DNA from: Taenia hydatigena
Lineage: Eukaryota > Platyhelminthes > Cestoda > Cyclophyllidea > Taeniidae
DNA: 64,000 nucleotides
Assembly (NCBI GenBank): GCA_036345935.2
Contig: JADWOT020000002.1
Span: forward strand, 6,832,140 to 6,896,139
Reading direction: 5' to 3'
How positions within the stretch are numbered: position 1 is the first letter of the stretch; the number at the start of each line of letters is the position of its first letter. The position numbers and the translations under genes are program-made. The notes under the pieces were generated by a model. That model saw only the letters and a list, made by a program, of their open reading frames with translations. It was not told where the DNA came from and did no database searches. Below are positions 39,700-51,014 of this stretch, piece by piece.

Positions 39700-40855
39700 G
39701 TGATAGGTATGGAGACATGAGTGAGTAGCATTAGGTGTCATCTTTGTGCGCAAAACTTGCCAGTGCAGCATTTCTGTGTTGTAATAGTCAGCCTCTGATC
39801 AACATTAGCTGCTTCGCCACCATAACCACCACGATTCGCCACGCCGGCTATGAGACGTTTATCAACGTTGCCATCGTCGTCGTCAAAACAATACTCATTG
39901 TTGTTGACTTTGGCAATAGTAGCAAGGAACAATGTGGATGTAGAAACGGATCCATGGGAAGACAATGAGGCGCACTTTGAGATCCTTGTCGTCGTTGGCG
40001 ACTGGTGTTTGTGGGTGCTAGTTCTGCAGCGTATTGGGTATCCACACATCGGCTTTTCCAATGTTTGCTTTTTACTCCTTTTCAGATTCCATCAATTTAC
40101 TGTAGTGGCGAAGTAATACTCAATGAGTCTGTGGAATGGCAAGCAATGCAAGATTATGGAGTGACCAAAGAAGACGTCTCCGTTTCGGACTTGCAATGGG
40201 TAGCGGTGTGTTTGATGGCTTATTGCCTGCATGTAATGCATAGGAATGCTTTGTGCTTTCGTGTGTATGCATATAGTGATCCCTGCTCTGTTAATGAGGT
40301 TTACGGGGAAATTGAGACGTGTTTTGGTTAGTCGTCGAATGACAGCACTGTTACATTCGTTCGTTATGCTGAACAATGCGGTGGAGGGGATTAATTAAAG
40401 TTGCGGCGGAATGTTGGGTGGGTAGCTGGGTAGGTAGGGGCTTATTTAAATGAGGAGGATATGCTGTTGTGGTGAATGAGACCTCGTTTGTTGGTTTGGG
40501 GCGGGGGGGGAACTGAGAAAAAGGACTTGTCAAGAACTTGGCTTCGCATATTGCCAAAGTGGTTGCTGGCCCAAATCGTGATAGGCATGGAGACATGAGT
40601 GAGTAGCATTAGGTATCAATTTTATACGCAAAACTTGTCAGTACAGTATTACCATGTTGCAATAGTCAGCCCCTAAACAACACTGGCTGCGTCGCCTCCA
40701 TCACTACCACTGTTCGCAATATTGGCTTGAGAGGCTTCTTAACATTTCCATCAATGACGTACTTATGAGGCTGCCTGCCAACAACACGCATCGTTATCAG
40801 CGTTGGAAATAATGGCGAGGAGGAATGTGGGCGTAAAATCGGATCCATGATTGAC
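39700..40855 (+). repeat. Direct duplication, about 270 bp units 880 bp apart
   Basis: The segment at 39700-39965 recurs at 40578-40855. Landmarks shared in order are GGAGACATGAGTGAGTAGCA, ACGCAAAACTTG, TGCAATAGTCAGCC, GCTGC-TCGCC, GGCTATGAGA/GGCTTGAGAG and CGGATCCATG. No ORF is conserved between the copies. Confidence 0.7.
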
Positions 40856-41146
40856 TGCCGTACTTGCTTCTGTCCATGGTGGCACTAAGCGTTCATGCCA
40901 TATTAAATTGTGCTTGCGATGCTTCAATCGATCTTCGATTGATCAAGATGTAATTGCTTTGTGTCACCATCGTAGCCTTGAATTCGTACCGATGGCAGGA
41001 GTTAGACGTTTTTGCTTTTGGGTCAGTGTCTTCTTCTACTACCGCTAAGCACGGGTACGCGTGACAGGGAGCACATTGCCCCTGCCCCTGTGCCCCGAAC
41101 CCTACGGAATGCACTTTTACCATAAGGGGAGGAGGAGGACAAAGAT

Positions 41147-41167
41147 GAAGAAGAAGAAGAAGAAGAA
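41147..41167 (+). repeat. (GAA)7 microsatellite
   Basis: Seven consecutive GAA units within a purine-rich stretch. Confidence 0.9.
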
Positions 41168-41695
41168 TTGGCGACTGCAGATGCGGCGGCCTAAACAAGG
41201 AGAGCACTAAGTGTTGGTGATGGGGTGGACCATCTAGTTGCCGCGTCGTTAAGGTGGCGGCTCGTGTCTTGCTCCATTTATGTCTCCTTTCTTTCGTCCT
41301 CCTTTGGAATAGAGCAGGTAAGGCTAAGAGTACTACAGTGCGTATGTATGAACGTACACATAGGAATGGAAGCACCATGGGCCATAGTTTTTTGCCATGG
41401 ATATAGAAATGCTTTTACTCTGGAACGGTTGCAAACACTTATTGCTAACGGCACAGATGATGGAAAGTAAAACATAAAGAAGGTAAGTAAGCAAGTAAGA
41501 TGTTGGCGAAGGTAGGCATTAGAAGAAAAGTGGGTGAAGTAGAGGGCATTGGCTCACTATTGGTTGGCATTGTAACGGTTGTCTAACTAGACATCACACA
41601 TTGGGCTCAAAAAATCTAAGCTAAGATTTGCTGCGTCAGGCTTTCCTATGCTATACAAAGGCAAGCTATGCCACACCAAGACTTTGGCCATCGTG

Positions 41696-41905
41696 TCACG
41701 CCACTTTGACTAGGAGGGATAGAGAAGAGGCGTTTTCTTCAAGGTAACATTCAATGCGGCTCATGAAATACAGCGGAATGTGATCCTGCCTCAGCACGTT
41801 CACCAATGCACCACTCGGAGTTTTGACTCTATGCATAAGGCTGTAATTAGAGGCCTTCCTTCCCACTGACACTGTCTTCGTCGCTGTCACCCCTCTCCAT
41901 GGCAT
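41696..41905 (-). CDS. Conserved 69-codon ORF in repeat copy A
   Basis: It starts with ATG near the element centre and runs leftward. The matching ORF in copy B (46410-46619) has the same length, and I count 44 of 69 identical residues. Shared segments include SVGRKAS, RIEC and LEENAS. Copy C keeps the first half only. No known domain. Frame retention may be chance given the DNA similarity. Confidence 0.25.
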   Translation of the reverse strand: MPWRGVTATKTVSVGRKASNYSLMHRVKTPSGALVNVLRQDHIPLYFMSRIECYLEENASSLSLLVKVA

Positions 41906-41922
41906 TGTAGACCACGCACATG

Positions 41923-42174
41923 AGAGGCAAATTAGTGTTCTGCTTTTGGATGCACAGGATGCAGATAGATGGCTCCCTCCTATCCCGTCCTATTCACAGG
42001 CATGAGGACGACGAGCGGCACGACGGTGCAAGAGAGAAGGAATCGCGTTCAATGCTTTCACACAATATTGTTTGCCGTGTCCCTACATGCTTTGTGAATT
42101 CACCAAATCTAGTAGGGTGTCTTGTGTTGCATTTTGCAGTTGTGAAGATATATGAGGTTAAGAGAAGCTGCTGA
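41923..42174 (+). CDS. Conserved 84-codon ORF in repeat copy A
   Basis: It diverges from the 69-codon ORF, with starts only a few bases apart. Copy B has the same ORF at 46395-46141 with the same stop; I count 65 of 84 identical residues. It begins MRGKLVFCFWMHRMQIDGSL, Cys and His rich, without a recognised fold. Most differences change the amino acid, which argues against strong protein-level selection. Confidence 0.25.
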   Translation, partial: RGKLVFCFWMHRMQIDGSLLSRPIHRHEDDERHDGAREKESRSMLSHNIVCRVPTCFVNSPNLVGCLVLHFAVVKIYEVKRSC

Positions 42175-43444
42175 ATTGGCTTAAATAAGTTCTAATGCAC
42201 CACAATGAGGTGAGTGGGAAGAAGAAAAGGCTTTATCTGAGCTCTAGCTAATCAGCTTCATTGCACTTGAGATTCATTAAAAAACTTTTTCGAACTGCGA
42301 ACGCGATAAATGGGTAAAATTAGACAATTTGTGATTTGGGCTTTCAATAATTTCAAAGGCTAAAAGCAGTGTAAATTTACATTTTTTATGTGGATTACGT
42401 TGGTGCACTAGGAAAGACAACGATGAAGTTAAAGTGAATTCAGTGTAGTGCAGCATTGTTTGCGCGTAAATGGGACAAATTGTGTTACCTTAAGTGTTTT
42501 CGTGACTATCCTCCCTAACTTCACATCACGGTTTTATTTCATCGCACTGTGTCGGTAGTCACGTGCTCAACTTCACAGCAGTGGATACAAAATCAGTGGG
42601 GCATGATTGTGACATTTGGCTTCGACTTTGCTCGCTCAAGTAGCAGAAGCTTGGTTCACTCAAAAATCATTCTTGGCATCAGCAATGACCACCGCAAAGC
42701 TTATAGCTTTTCCTTCATCTACTTGTCTGTGTTAAAATGATGCATGCCTGCATCGCAGTGAGAATGACTATTCACTTCAGCATGCGCAAGTAATTCGTAG
42801 TTCTGACATGAAGGAGAGTGCGCAGACTAAAGTAGGCTAGCCAACCAGTGAGAGATGGCCTGATACTTAGCTTCGAAGTCGCCGATCATTACCTTGAAGT
42901 GATGACACTGTCTTTCATTGTCACCAACTGCAGCCACTTATTCAGCTTTTCTTATTGAGAAGCATAAATTGAAATGAAATGCGAAAGTATGTTGCTCCGC
43001 ATCTATGGCAGACTTTGGTCGATCAAGGAGGGTACTGATTCGCTAGTGACAGTTTCGCATCCACTGCATCTCCGCCACTTGCGTTTTAATGGCGTCACCA
43101 ATTCAGTTAAACATTTAAATCGGAGATGAAAGAATAATAAGGGTATTGATTGGAGAGTCAAATGCTTGTGTTCATTTACTCAATCGAGTTTCGAGTGCAA
43201 AATTAGTCTTGGGTAGTCAGATTTATGCTGATCTGACTTGTTATATGGCGCAACAATAAAATAAATATATACGGAAGCTTCGCCTCACTGAGCTATCAGT
43301 TCGAATAAAATGGGATCCACTTAGCAAGAAACTCACTTGTGGCTTGTGTATTTAGCTAAAGGAACCAGTTGTGCCAAATATCAGCAAAGCAGAAGAGTCC
43401 AAGGCAATGCTGTAAGCTCGCATTGTGATACAGGCATCACGGCA

Positions 43445-43545
43445 AAATAAAAATACCTACGGAAATGACATGAGTGCATGTGCTCTTGCTCTGCCTCCTG
43501 ATTCGGACATTCTGTGCAGTAAAGGCTCATTACTCAGACCCTATT
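43445..43545 (-). pseudogene. Decayed copy of the zinc-finger exon
   Basis: It shares with 30017-30129 the segment reading SLYCTECP, a downstream HMHSCHF and a CCGTAGGTATT that mirrors the CCGTAAGTATT donor. The finger spacing is broken (only about eight residues after the second Cys), and the frame meets a TGA just upstream. I read it as a degenerate paralogous exon. Confidence 0.35.
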
Positions 43546-45196
43546 TAAAAGAAGATGAAGTTGGGGGTAGTTTGTGTGGGACATCGAAAGTATGAGAGAT
43601 TGAATTGATTGGAGAGCAAATAAATGCTTCAGAGCTCTAAAAAGCGTGCATTGTTTGTGACATGCCTTTCCTCCAGATCGCACCGTCTGGTGTATAATCG
43701 CTGCGCATTGCGTTGACATTGAAAATCTGCAACACTCCCACCTTTGCTACGACTGTTCAAGCTGAGCACTGACATTTGCGAAATACGTCTGGTTTGCATT
43801 TTTATCAAATGATTCTTCAGATCTAGGTGCCACAAATGCTCACCTGTACCTAAAAACTATCCGTCTATGTGAACTCCTGAAATGCTCTGGTTGTCCGGAT
43901 GATGCTAAAATGCATCCCCTATCTTCTTACTCACTCCGTTGTATTGAATGCGAGATGATGTATAGCGATTTAGAGAGCATGTCTTAGCTTGACCCTATCT
44001 TTGTGAGCCACAAAGGACAATTTGTAGATCTGACCACCCGCAATAACAAGTAAAGCGTTCGCTTATTGCCTTCCCAGGCATTTGTAAGCTAAAAGTGCTG
44101 GCGGTAACAATGGTGTGATGAAATGTCTTGATTGAAGGCTTAAGTGCATCAAATTCTAAGATATTAAAACGCTTGATAAAACTAATTGTCTCCTAAATTC
44201 AGAGGCAGACAACACAGCCTATCCGATTCAGCTATCTCAACATCTAGCAATAAAGACGGTATGAAAGTTCAGGCAATGGATGGTCTTAAACGCTCTTCCA
44301 TAAATTACCTGTCACAATGCTGACAATGTTGCAGTGAGGCCTAGCACCAAGTCGTAGACGGTCTTGTTGAACATCGGACCAAAATGTCGTCGTGTGTAGT
44401 GCAAGCAGCGATAAAGGCAAAGAGACACATGGATAAAGTTGGAACTGCGCGCTCATGTGTCGAGGTGTAGTATGGCCATGGTACAGTCTCCAGTTCCTCC
44501 ACCACCCTCACTTATGTGTCGGTCAGTGCTCCAAAGGGGAAGGAGGCGGCAACAGCGAAATAAAGGCAAGAAGCATCAACCGCCACAAGGCGTAGGATGT
44601 GCTGCAATTTTCCTAGATTGTCTCCTTTTCTGGCTCTTGACCGAGGAACTATTGTTCCACTGTCACTTCAGACGGCTCAGATTCCAACAAAACATGAATA
44701 GCACAAATCAGTTGCACCTGTGAAGTCCTGAGTCAACTGTTGAAACATCAAGGCAGCTGTGTTCTAGAGGCAGCACCATGTTTAGCACTACGAGGGCAGA
44801 TTCATTACATTGACGGCATTTCTACTATTAAAACGTGAACCAATGAGACGCCGGCAGAATTCTCATTAACCAGTGGAATCGCTGTGCTTTAATTGCTTCA
44901 GATCAAGTGCTTCCTGAGGTTACGCACTCAACTCTTGCAGAAGCTGTTAAAATTAGTAAGCTTGTAAACTTCCTTTGGTCACTTCGGCAATCCAGCCATA
45001 TGCTGACTTCAATGAAGTGAAGCTTCGTCAAATAAAGCGGAGTAATTAGCTTTCCGCGAATTCTAACCTCAAGATATTGAAAATGACTGGGCAAAATCGA
45101 ATGGGTTTGAGAGCGAAAACAGTTCTCTGCATATAAAATTGCATAGTCTGGTCACCGAGTAAAAATAGCTAACCGAAGACTTTAGAGTTCTCACAG
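43546..45196. other. No gene recognised
   Basis: Short ORFs only; the plus-strand ORF at 44439-44723 has a Pro-rich and Arg-rich start and no domain signature. Confidence 0.35.
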
Positions 45197-45558
45197 CATT
45201 CCTCCCCGACACTGTCCGCACTTCTATCCCTTCCGTTGTGATTGAAGTGATTTCTGGAGCATTACGTTGCCGTTATGGCTGCTTCAAAATGTACTTACCT
45301 CCAGCTGGTCCACTTGCAGCCAATGTCGCAATTGATGCCAACGATTACACATATTGCGCAAACTTACTGACCTCTCTTTTCTATGTTGCTCTCTTCGTTC
45401 ACATTGCGTTGTCATTGGTGACGCAATATTTCGCCCACAGGTGGTGTATTAACTATGTTGATACGACTTATCAACTACCACCTAAGCTAAAATTAACTTG
45501 CGCCTCCTCATTGGTTTATTCATTTATAGTGCTACTGTATATTTACTTTTGGCAATGA
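45197..45558 (+). CDS. Possible terminal exon of a two-helix membrane protein
   Basis: The acceptor TTCTCACAG opens a phase 1 frame of 119 residues ending in TGA at 45556. It has two hydrophobic stretches: residues about 54-76 (CANLLTSLFYVALFVHIALS) and about 99-118 (LTCASSLVYSFIVLLYIYFW), separated by a polar loop with a His-Arg-Trp-Cys cluster. The C terminus is only one or two residues past the second helix. It could be the end of a larger membrane protein. I do not recognise the family, found no upstream exon, and see no canonical AATAAA just downstream. Confidence 0.33.
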
Positions 45559-45930
45559 CACATCAAATAACTTTATTAATATACTCTAGAAGTCCATATT
45601 TATTGCATACATGGTTGTCTGAACGGCAGTGATGCAATCCCAACGAATGATTTTTGGGTCGATTGCCTTCTTCTACAGAGATATTTTTGATTTAATGACC
45701 TATCGGCAATTTGATTGGTTTGCGTGGCGTGACTTTTGTTCAGAATATCTAGACCCAGGTTTATTCCACAGCTCGCACACGCGGACGCACTTCTGCTCCT
45801 CCCAATTTCCCTTGCGGCCTCTCCCAATCCCACCCAATTGCCCGCGCATCCAACCACTCGCATGCAACTACTGCTACTACTACCACCTGTAGTCATTACA
45901 CACCCACCCTCACCACCACACATGCGTATT

Positions 45931-46775
45931 TGTAAATTTGCACCGCTTTTAGCCTTTGAAATTATTGAAAGCCCAAATCACAAATTGCCTAATTTTACCC
46001 ATTTGTCGCCTTCGCAGTTCGAAGAGAAGTACTTTGGTGAATCTAAAGTGCAATGAAGCTGGTTTGCTAAAGCTCAGATAATGCATTTCCTTCTTTCCAC
46101 TCACCTCATTGTGGTGCATAAGGACTTATTTAAACCAGTTTCAGCAGCCTGTTTTAACCTCACATATCTTCACAAGTGCAGAATACAACACAGGACACCC
46201 TACCAGACCTGGTAAAATCACAAAGCAAACGAGGACACGGCAAACAATATTCTGTGAAAGTAATGGACGCGATTCCTTCTCTCTTGCACCGTCGTGCCGC
46301 TCTTCATCCCCATGCCTGTGAGTAGAACGGGATAGGAGGGAGCCATCTATCTGCATCCTATGCATCCAAAAGCAGAACACTAGTTTGCCTCTCATGTGCG
46401 TGGTCTACAATGTCGTGCAGAGAGGTGGCAGCGACGAAGGCAGTGTCAGTGGGAAGAAAGGCCTCAGATTACAACCTTATGCACAGAAGCAACTCTCGGA
46501 GTGGTGCATTGGCGAAAGTGCTGAGCCAAGGTCACATTCTGCTGCATTTCATGAACCGCATTGAGTGTCACCTTGAAGAAAACGCCTCTACTCTATTCTT
46601 CCTTGCCGAAGTGGAGTGACACGATAGCCAAAGATTTGGCGTGGCTTAGCTTGTCTTCGCATAGCATGGAAATGCCTGTCTATCAAAAAAGCCATTACAA
46701 TGCCAACTAATAGTGAGCCAGTGCCCTCTAGTTTAACCACTTTTCCTCTATGCCTGCCTCCGCCCTTCCAAAGAA
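45931..46775 (-). repeat. Three-copy element, copy B (right arm of inverted repeat)
   Basis: Reverse complement of copy A with moderate divergence and small indels. The arms are about 850 bases long and are separated by about 3.5 kb containing the zinc-finger remnant and the putative membrane exon. Both short ORFs of copy A are present here at 46410-46619 (+) and 46395-46141 (-). Confidence 0.8.
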
Positions 46776-46899
46776 ATCCGTGTAGGTTTAGTCAAACAAT
46801 GTCAATTCTTAGTCACAGCCTGAGCTATATCAATACTAAACGTGCCCAATTCACATGGAAATATCGTGTACTAATTTCTTTGCAAACATAACTTCTTAC

Positions 46900-48290
46900 C
46901 CACTACCTCTCACCACCTTGCTTATCTCACCATCTGCGTTACCTCACAGATAAGTGCATTTAGATTCGGCAATATTACCCACCCATTTACCATCGCCACA
47001 CAATCGCCATACGATGTTGCCATCACCGTCCCCTTACTACCACGAAGCCTCTTTCAGTCCCTCTGAACATGCACCATCTACGTTGTCAAGCGAAGAAATG
47101 TTCTTAACAACATGGCAAAGTGTCCCACATTGTGAATTTAGTGAGGCAAATAAATGGGTTGTGGGCATTGCATTGATCTTCAGGATGTTAAACTAAGCGT
47201 TCTATGTTGATTATGAGTTTGACAATAATTCCTGTCCCTCAAACTATTATTTTTGCTCCAGGTGTGCTAAGGATCAAAGTTGGTTGTTGCGGAACAAACG
47301 ATCTTTTGCATTTGTGAGTTTGGACACGTTTCGTCCGAGTGAAGTTGCGTTAAATAAACGCCTGCCTGTGTATCATGCAACAGACATCCGATAAATATGC
47401 ATCTAGACAAGATAATGCTGAAGTGGTAAGCATAAATGTGGAGGAGAATTACAAATGTTTGTTAAGTAACACCTGCTAATCTGGTTGAATATAGCGAATT
47501 TCACGTTTAGATCTCATTAATCCACCTGTCTTCATATATTTATCCTTCACTTATTTGTCTTCTTTCCATCCATATTCTGCTGCCGGGAACAATGCAGTCG
47601 ACGTCTAATAATTCGTCCGAAACTACAGTAATTTGTTTGTTTGGATTTTTCGTTGTCCTAATATGCCGAAAATGACCATTAAAGGCCCAATCCTACAATC
47701 TCACTGCCTTCAAATCGTCGCACTTTTCCCCATCAATCCAGAATCATAAGGTGACAAGCATACAAGTCTAAACGTCACCATCGCTCTCCTCACATCCTCC
47801 GAGAAAGCCTGCCCTGCTGATGTTAAACTCTTCTGCTTGCTTTACCTTAGCCTGGCGTATCATGCTCTGCTTCGTGTCAGTTTGCTTGGTGCTAGTTGGC
47901 TATTCAGAAAATCGCTGCACTTTCAGACAACAGTGTGCTTGCGCTCCTTACTCCACCTCCTACATGCTTGGCTCTGCCTTCTATTTTGGCCCTTGCAGGA
48001 TTAGTCAAATACTTGCAGCTTGCACACATAGTTTGAGCTGCATTATCACAGACCACAAGAAATCGCGCACACTTAACATTCTATACGCTGCCTGTCACCA
48101 CCATGCTTCCCCCACCATTCTCTTCGCTTTCTTGCTTGGTGTGTCAAGACTCGACGGAAGTACCCACCCATTCACCATCGCAACACATTGCCCACACAAC
48201 ACCATTCGCACCATCTCCTTTGTTCCCATTAAGCCTCTTTTGATCACTAGCACTCTCATGTCCTACCAACTGGCTCCACAGTAGAATCAC
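46900..48290 (+). repeat. Related direct segments in the mosaic region
   Basis: About 110 bases at 46965-47075 (ACCCACCCATT, ACCATCGCCACACA, CACCGTCCCCTTACTACCA, AAGCCTCTTT) resemble 48160-48265 in the same order. The 154-codon ORF at 47820-48284 overlaps the second segment, and I do not regard it as a gene. Confidence 0.4.
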
Positions 48291-48620
48291 GCTCCGCAAT
48301 GCACCTATGCCTCTATAGTGCACTTTCATCTGGACTACAGGATTAGCACTTATTAATAGCGGCCACTACAAACTAAACCTCCTTCACACCATCCACCAGT
48401 TTTGCACATCCCATTGCTTCATTCGTCAAAACGCGACGAAATTACTTTTTAACCACCACTACAACACGTTGCTCACAGAATACCGAAGTCATCATACTTT
48501 CTAGCATTATCTACCTTCATCCAGTGTCTGGGAGGTCCTGTGATCCACTTACGGGCCCACCAGTGGCATCACTTTATTGTGGTGTCTACATCAGCGCCAG
48601 CTGACAACATGGCGTGTTTC

Positions 48621-48637
48621 GGCAGGATCAACCAGGT
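48621..48637 (-). rRNA. 17-base fragment of the 5' end of 18S rRNA
   Basis: The plus strand reads ggcaggatcaaccaggt, the exact complement of the near-universal first bases of eukaryotic 18S rRNA (ACCTGGTTGATCCTGCC). The match stops abruptly after CCTGCC, so this is a junction fragment and not a functional gene. The sequence upstream in the sense of the rRNA (48638-48780) is GC-rich and unlike the surroundings, as expected of a 5' external transcribed spacer. Confidence 0.75.
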
Positions 48638-48780
48638 GGTTTATCACACCCGCGCGCACTTCGCTCATATCCATCCAACCGCCCGCCAACCGGTCGACCG
48701 ACCAATGATTGACGGACGGATTGTGTGTGGTGCGAGCGAATAAGCAGGAGGGGAAGCGAGCGGGTAAACACTGCGTAGAG
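48638..48780 (-). other. Inferred 5' external transcribed spacer fragment of rDNA
   Basis: GC-rich sequence with short CG-rich words (for example cccgcgcgcacttcg and gaccgaccaatgattgacgg) directly abuts the 18S start on its upstream side. The identification is by position only; spacers are not conserved between taxa. Confidence 0.45.
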
Positions 48781-48799
48781 AGCAGAGATGGTGGTGGTG

Positions 48800-49568
48800 A
48801 GTGAAACGCTCTCACTACCTGCCTGTTCACATGGCCTCTTCGTGCCAGCTAACTCTTCTTGTTATCCGGTTGGTGAAGGAGGGGAGTAAGAAGAGGAGAA
48901 ATGAGACGTCAGCCATGATGACTGAATTAGAGGAAGAGGATGAATTTCAGGAAAGGCGAGGGTTTGTCTTAGTCGGTGGTGGCGGGCGGTGTTATGGAGA
49001 GGAGAAGATGGGGCATTGAAAAGGAGGATCCCACTACTTCTACTACTACTTAGAAGGCGTAAGTAGGAGAAGGGAGGTGACAGGTAGGATAAGGAAGAAA
49101 GGGTTGGATTAAGGTACAATAGCTTAAATTTGTGCAAGCAAAGCGCAACGAAAGGAGGAAGTGTGGAGGGAGAGGTGAATCCTAAGAAATACTAGGAAGT
49201 GCAGTTAGTAGAGTTTGCATGTAAAAGGGAGCTGAGCAGGCAGACCCTACCCAGGCCGTTGTTGCTCGCCTTTCTTTGCTCATCATCGAACGAGAACTGC
49301 TCTTGCTAACTTGTCTGGGAGGAAAGAAGTATGAGGAATAAGGGAGAAAATAGGACGTCTGTGATGATGGCTGAATGGATGAAAGGAAGAGGAGAGGAAT
49401 GCGGTGTATGGAAGGCGAGTGTCTGCCCTTGTTAATGGGGATGATGTGAGATGGGTGAGGAGGAATAAGAGGAGGAAAATGGAATGAATAATGCTAGATG
49501 GAGTGAATGAGTCTTAAATTGACGGTAGCAGTGGTAAGGTTGTGAAGAGGAAACGGTGAAGTGGGAAA

Positions 49569-49603
<35 letters not shown>

Positions 49604-50800
49604 ACATATGTGGGACAATGAGACGGAATGCAAGCAACTTTTATGTGAAATATTATCGTTTAAATAGATAATTGACTGCTTATTTGATAGGTGCTAGAGT
49701 CGAAATAAAGATAGAATAATGCACGGATAATGTTCGGATGAAGGTGGAAGGAAGAAACGAAATGTGGCAGGGACATTAACAATAGAATTAGGGAAGCGTA
49801 AGGAAAGCGTGAATGAATGCGTGTCACATATATCTGACGGCAGGAAAGTAAAATGAGAAAACAGACCTAATAAAGCTGCGGACATCGTTGAAATGGAATG
49901 CATTGAGTCCCCCCATAGGATTGGGGGCAGGCAGGGCAGAGATATAATAGTGAGATGGATATAGGAAGAATAGTGGGACTAGCTTTGAAAAGGAAATATA
50001 ATAAGTAAGAAAGTGGAAACCAAATTACGAAAAGACAATTAAGATACCAGCAGTGAATGCATAAAAGATGGAAATGCGAAAAGAAAAGCGGCAGATACAA
50101 GGCTAGAATGCATGATTGTGGTGGAGGTGAATTTAGATTTTATCAGTGGAAAAGCCTTTGCTGAAAAAAAGGAGGAAAGAAGGAAAGAAGGAAGTAAAAA
50201 ATGTTGCAAAAGAAGTGGCTGCAAAAAAAATGCAAGGAGGAAAGGAAGGAAGGGAGAGTGAGAGAGAAAGAGGGAAGTCATGTGGAATGGAGGTGGGACA
50301 GAGAGAGGGAAAGGATTTGTGCTAGCAGTGCATAAGTAGTTGTGAGGCAGGAAGGCTGTAGGTCTACTAGTACGATATAAGTAGTGCTGCCGGTGGTGGA
50401 GGTGAATGAAAAAGGAGAAAGAAGGAGGAAAAGTGCGCGTTGCATGACATGGGCAGAATGAATGGGTAATTGGCGAATGAGGTGGGCTGTTAAATGAATG
50501 AAGGAAAGCAAAGGAAAAAAAATCGAAAAAAGATGGAAGTGGAGAGAAACATTGATCGACAAAAAGAAAGGCAGGAAAGAATTGATAGAATAAATAAACG
50601 AGAATTGAAAGAAGGAATGCTTCATGACTGATAAGGGAGGAAGTGGGGCACCTGCTAGCGATCTATAAGTACTTGCAGTGGTGATGCTGGGCTCGGAATG
50701 GTGTACGGAAAGAAAAGAGCGAAAGTTAAAATCAGTCAAAGGAAAGGTTTGAGGAGAGGAAATGAGGACTAGATGTAGGACAGGAGGGAGAGAAGGACGT
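48800..50800 (+). repeat. Purine-rich block with internal duplications
   Basis: Two kilobases in which the plus strand is strongly A and G rich (GGAGG, GGAAG and GAGAA words). A unit at 48800-49015 recurs in diverged form at 49290-49480, sharing GCTAACT, TGATGATG, GGAAGAGG and GGCGAG landmarks in order. The minus-strand ORFs here (for example 50278-50739) reflect the skew, not genes. Because it lies upstream of the 18S start on the minus strand, it could be rDNA intergenic spacer. Confidence 0.5.
49571..49602 (+). repeat. (GT)16 microsatellite
   Basis: Sixteen uninterrupted GT units followed by CACATATGTG. Confidence 0.95.
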
Positions 50801-51014
50801 CAACTGGCAGGCAAACCTACTTGCCCATCTACTTCCACCCACCAATGCACGCTAGTTCCTATCTCCTTTGGCACCCTTGACCTCGCCCACACCTTCTACG
50901 CGGTCCTCACACTGCCCTAACATTCCCCCTTCATTACACCTTTATTGTGCCTGGCTCACCACCACCGCTCAGTTGACTACCCTCTGTCACCACCAATTCT
51001 CTCTACACCCTGTC

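Larger units (their letters stand above)
41505..42380 (+). repeat. Three-copy element, copy A (left arm of inverted repeat)
   Basis: It matches the reverse complement of 45931-46775 over nearly its whole length, and part of 51015-51400 in direct orientation. It starts near AGGTAGGCATTAGAAG, runs through GTGGGTGAAGTAGAG and GGCTCACTATTGGTTGGCAT, and ends near GTGTAAATTTACAT. No terminal repeats, target-site duplication or known transposase was seen. The element holds two short divergent ORFs listed below. Confidence 0.8.

Noticed and set aside
50278..50739. 153-codon minus-strand ORF
   Set aside because: Same cause: strong purine skew on the opposite strand removes stop codons.
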